From NCBI RefSeq assembly GCF_002973595.1, contig NZ_PVEO01000001.1, positions 682,001-746,000 on the forward strand: a stretch of DNA of 64,000 nt, read 5' to 3'. This document shows positions 63,729 to 64,000 of this stretch, piece by piece; position 1 is the first letter of the stretch, and the number at the start of each line of letters is the position of its first letter. Position numbers and translations under genes: made by a program. Source of the DNA: Jejuia pallidilutea. GTDB taxonomy: Bacteria > Bacteroidota > Bacteroidia > Flavobacteriales > Flavobacteriaceae. Under the pieces are notes generated by a model. The model did no database searches, was not told where the DNA came from, and worked only from the letters and a program-made list of their open reading frames with translations.

Positions 63729-64000
63729 TTACTTTTTGTGATAATAATTATAAACTTTTTCTGCTCTAGATACACCAACCACAGCTTCTAATTCGTCTAA
63801 CTTTGCATGCGCCACACGTTTTGCAGACTTAAAGTGTTTTAATAGATCTACCACGGTTTTTTCTCCAACTCCCGCAATGGTTTCTAGTTCTGTATTTAAT
63901 GCATTTTTACTTCTCCTATTTCTGTGGTGCTCTATACCAAAACGATGCGCTTCGTTACGCAATTGCTGTATAATTTTAAGCGTTTCGCTTTTTTTATCTA
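63729..64000 (-). CDS. uvrC: Excinuclease ABC subunit C, C-terminal part (runs off the window)
   Basis: The frame stays open to the right edge (90 residues visible). It reads LKIIQQLRNEAHRFGIEHHR, the end of the UvrC nuclease domain with the conserved Arg-Asp/Asn-Glu-Ala-His-Arg-Phe pattern, followed by two helix-hairpin-helix motifs (GVGEKTVVDLLKHF and VVGVSRAEKVYNYY). UvrC makes both incisions in nucleotide excision repair. The stop codon abuts the TTG start of the patatin gene. Confidence 0.93.
   Translation of the reverse strand, partial: DKKSETLKIIQQLRNEAHRFGIEHHRNRRSKNALNTELETIAGVGEKTVVDLLKHFKSAKRVAHAKLDELEAVVGVSRAEKVYNYYHKK

Overview
The window is chromosomal DNA of a marine-type Flavobacteriaceae (Bacteroidota). 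Base composition is AT-rich (about one third G+C by eye), promoters look like the Bacteroidota -7 box TAnnTTTG, there are two TonB-dependent receptors with carboxypeptidase-regulatory-like N-domains, many small lipoproteins, and one protein with a type IX secretion (T9SS) sorting domain. I see no rRNA, tRNA, CRISPR array, integrase or transposase. Genus cannot be fixed from the sequence alone.

Layout: 0-2.2 kb, xth and an OmpA-type lipoprotein. 2.2-6.6 kb, a 1140-residue outer-membrane protein converging on an M28 peptidase lipoprotein. 6.6-10.1 kb, sdhCAB. 10.3-12.1 kb, a secreted T9SS metalloprotease. 12.3-17.1 kb, Xaa-Pro aminopeptidase, aspartate kinase, a divergent ACT-like protein and BrnQ. 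17.1-19.6 kb, an alpha/beta hydrolase, two tandem tiny zinc-ribbon-like proteins and ThiL. 19.8-24.3 kb, a four-gene lipoprotein operon: choice-of-anchor B protein, seven-repeat propeller, MbnP-like protein, MbnH/MauG-like di-heme enzyme. A third tiny zinc-ribbon-like gene follows. 25.0-33.1 kb, a complete SUF iron-sulfur operon (sufA, B, C, D, S, E, T-like) carrying two unexplained extra genes and ending in a DUF2480 gene. 33.2-39.9 kb, a DUF3078 barrel, PBP1A, HflX, an EEP-family enzyme and RlmF. 40.3-52.4 kb, two TonB-receptor/lipoprotein modules interleaved with a secreted EEP phosphatase/nuclease and an endonuclease I, which look like a nucleic-acid or nucleotide scavenging region. 52.6-57.2 kb, pgi, an M23 endopeptidase with a His-to-Cys metal-site change, tryptophan 2,3-dioxygenase and a DUF3108 protein. 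58.3-61.0 kb, homogentisate dioxygenase and 4-hydroxyphenylpyruvate dioxygenase, with a four-helix-bundle (S23) cassette between them. 61.5-64 kb, a patatin/Omp85-type autotransporter and the 3' end of uvrC.

Most notable: (1) the S23 ORF between hmgA and hppD is bounded by a 23-bp imperfect inverted repeat, like a 23S rRNA intervening sequence sitting inside an mRNA; (2) the MbnP/MbnH pair is operonic with a seven-repeat propeller and an anchor-B protein; (3) all three gaps longer than 300 bp hold a copy of the same intergenic repeat with GCGTTA/TAACGC ends; (4) hflX, its divergent neighbour and thiL each have TAnnTTTG exactly 4 bases before ATG, predicting leaderless mRNAs; (5) an ACT-like protein of unknown function is divergent from aspartate kinase; (6) three paralogous tiny C-FGH-CxxC proteins lie in 7 kb.
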